Assembly (NCBI RefSeq): GCF_029633915.1
Contig: NZ_CP091092.1
Coordinates: 1,364,001 to 1,428,000 of the forward strand
Direction: 5' to 3'
Source of the DNA: Methanomicrobium antiquum
Lineage (GTDB): Archaea; Halobacteriota; Methanomicrobia; Methanomicrobiales; Methanomicrobiaceae
Length of the DNA stretch: 64,000 nt
The notes beneath the pieces are model-generated. The model had not been told where the DNA came from, searched no databases, and worked only from the letters and a program-made list of their open reading frames with translations. Positions 63,825 through 64,000 of this stretch are shown one piece after another (the stretch's first letter is position 1; every line of letters starts with the position of its first letter). Position numbers and translations under genes: made by a program.

Positions 63825-64000
63825 ATGGCAAAATTATTCAAATCAGAAGAAGGTTTTACAGGTCTTGAGGCCGCAATTGTATTGATTGCGTTCGTCGTTG
63901 TAGCAGCCGTTTTCTCATACGTAGTACTCGGAGCCGGTTTCTTCACAACACAGAAATCACAGGAAGTAGTCTACTCAAGTGTTGACATGGCAGCTTCAAG
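63825..64000 (+). CDS. Second archaellin, cut by window edge
   Basis: The first 58 residues (MAKLFKSEEGFTGLEAAIVL onward) repeat the leader and hydrophobic helix of the preceding archaellin. The DNA of the first 120 or so coding bases is about 90% identical between the two genes, which suggests recent duplication or gene conversion. Together they probably form the start of the archaellum operon. GGAGATG at 63812-63818 is the ribosome site. Confidence 0.93.
   Translation, partial: MAKLFKSEEGFTGLEAAIVLIAFVVVAAVFSYVVLGAGFFTTQKSQEVVYSSVDMAAS

Overview
The window is from a methanogenic archaeon. Markers are a run of methanogenesis marker genes ending in the methyl-coenzyme M reductase activator AtwA, archaeal-type ribosomal proteins S15 and S3Ae, a KEOPS Pcc1 subunit, RadB, a CDC48-type ATPase, CofD-like and PyrH proteins and archaellins. 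The type III RuBisCO, DUF5612, DUF5350 and DUF2070 proteins and the AT-rich, hairpin-dotted intergenic DNA fit Methanomicrobiales (Methanomicrobiaceae); the genus is not decided from sequence alone.

Layout. 0-5.4 kb (minus strand): a tight operon atwA-mmp3-mmp6-mmp5-mmp15 and the start of a further gene, together the ATP-dependent activation apparatus of methyl-coenzyme M reductase. 6-13.8 kb: a soluble P-type-ATPase-like HAD protein, RuBisCO, DapF, RadB, LarC and a two-domain CDC48 ATPase. 14-23 kb: acyl-CoA ligase, a RecA/KaiC-like protein without a usable P-loop, acyltransferase, an aspS-metE pair, UspA, an exported protein, an aberrant CofD homologue and a HAD hydrolase. 23.8-25.7 kb: a PhoU-like/Pit phosphate transport pair. 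26-37.4 kb: Nth, PyrH, AmrS, a Mut7-C protein, a flavoprotein/lipoprotein pair, a mannose-1-phosphate guanylyltransferase, membrane proteins with a small HTH regulator, a methyltransferase whose N-terminus looks frameshifted, and a ferredoxin-type membrane protein.

37.6-48.7 kb is an accessory defence island: a three-part protein ending in an AlbA_2 domain, a type I restriction-modification locus (hsdM, a DUF1016 nuclease, hsdS, a 600-bp structured GC-rich gap, hsdR), an orphan PD-(D/E)XK-like gene, and a ribbon-helix-helix gene that runs into a tRNA-Val gene. 49-64 kb returns to core genes: a DUF3467 protein, a Cas4-like protein, a nucleotidyltransferase, TsaC, an ACT protein, the S15-RecJ-Pcc1-S3Ae-DUF5350 cluster, nitroreductase, DUF555, a PfkB kinase, DUF2070, an M24 peptidase and two archaellins. 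Five tRNAs are present (Pro, Val, Thr, Gly, Leu); no rRNA, CRISPR array or intact transposase was found.

The most unexpected content is non-coding. A family of about 65-bp elements, each with two hairpins, lies between genes in both orientations; copies carry paired substitutions that keep the stems intact, and three copies carry a further shared module. A candidate four-helix RNA of about 110 nt lies upstream of rps15, and a compact three-way-junction structure lies inside the restriction locus. These, and the AlbA_2 fusion protein beside the restriction system, are the best candidates for undescribed biology.
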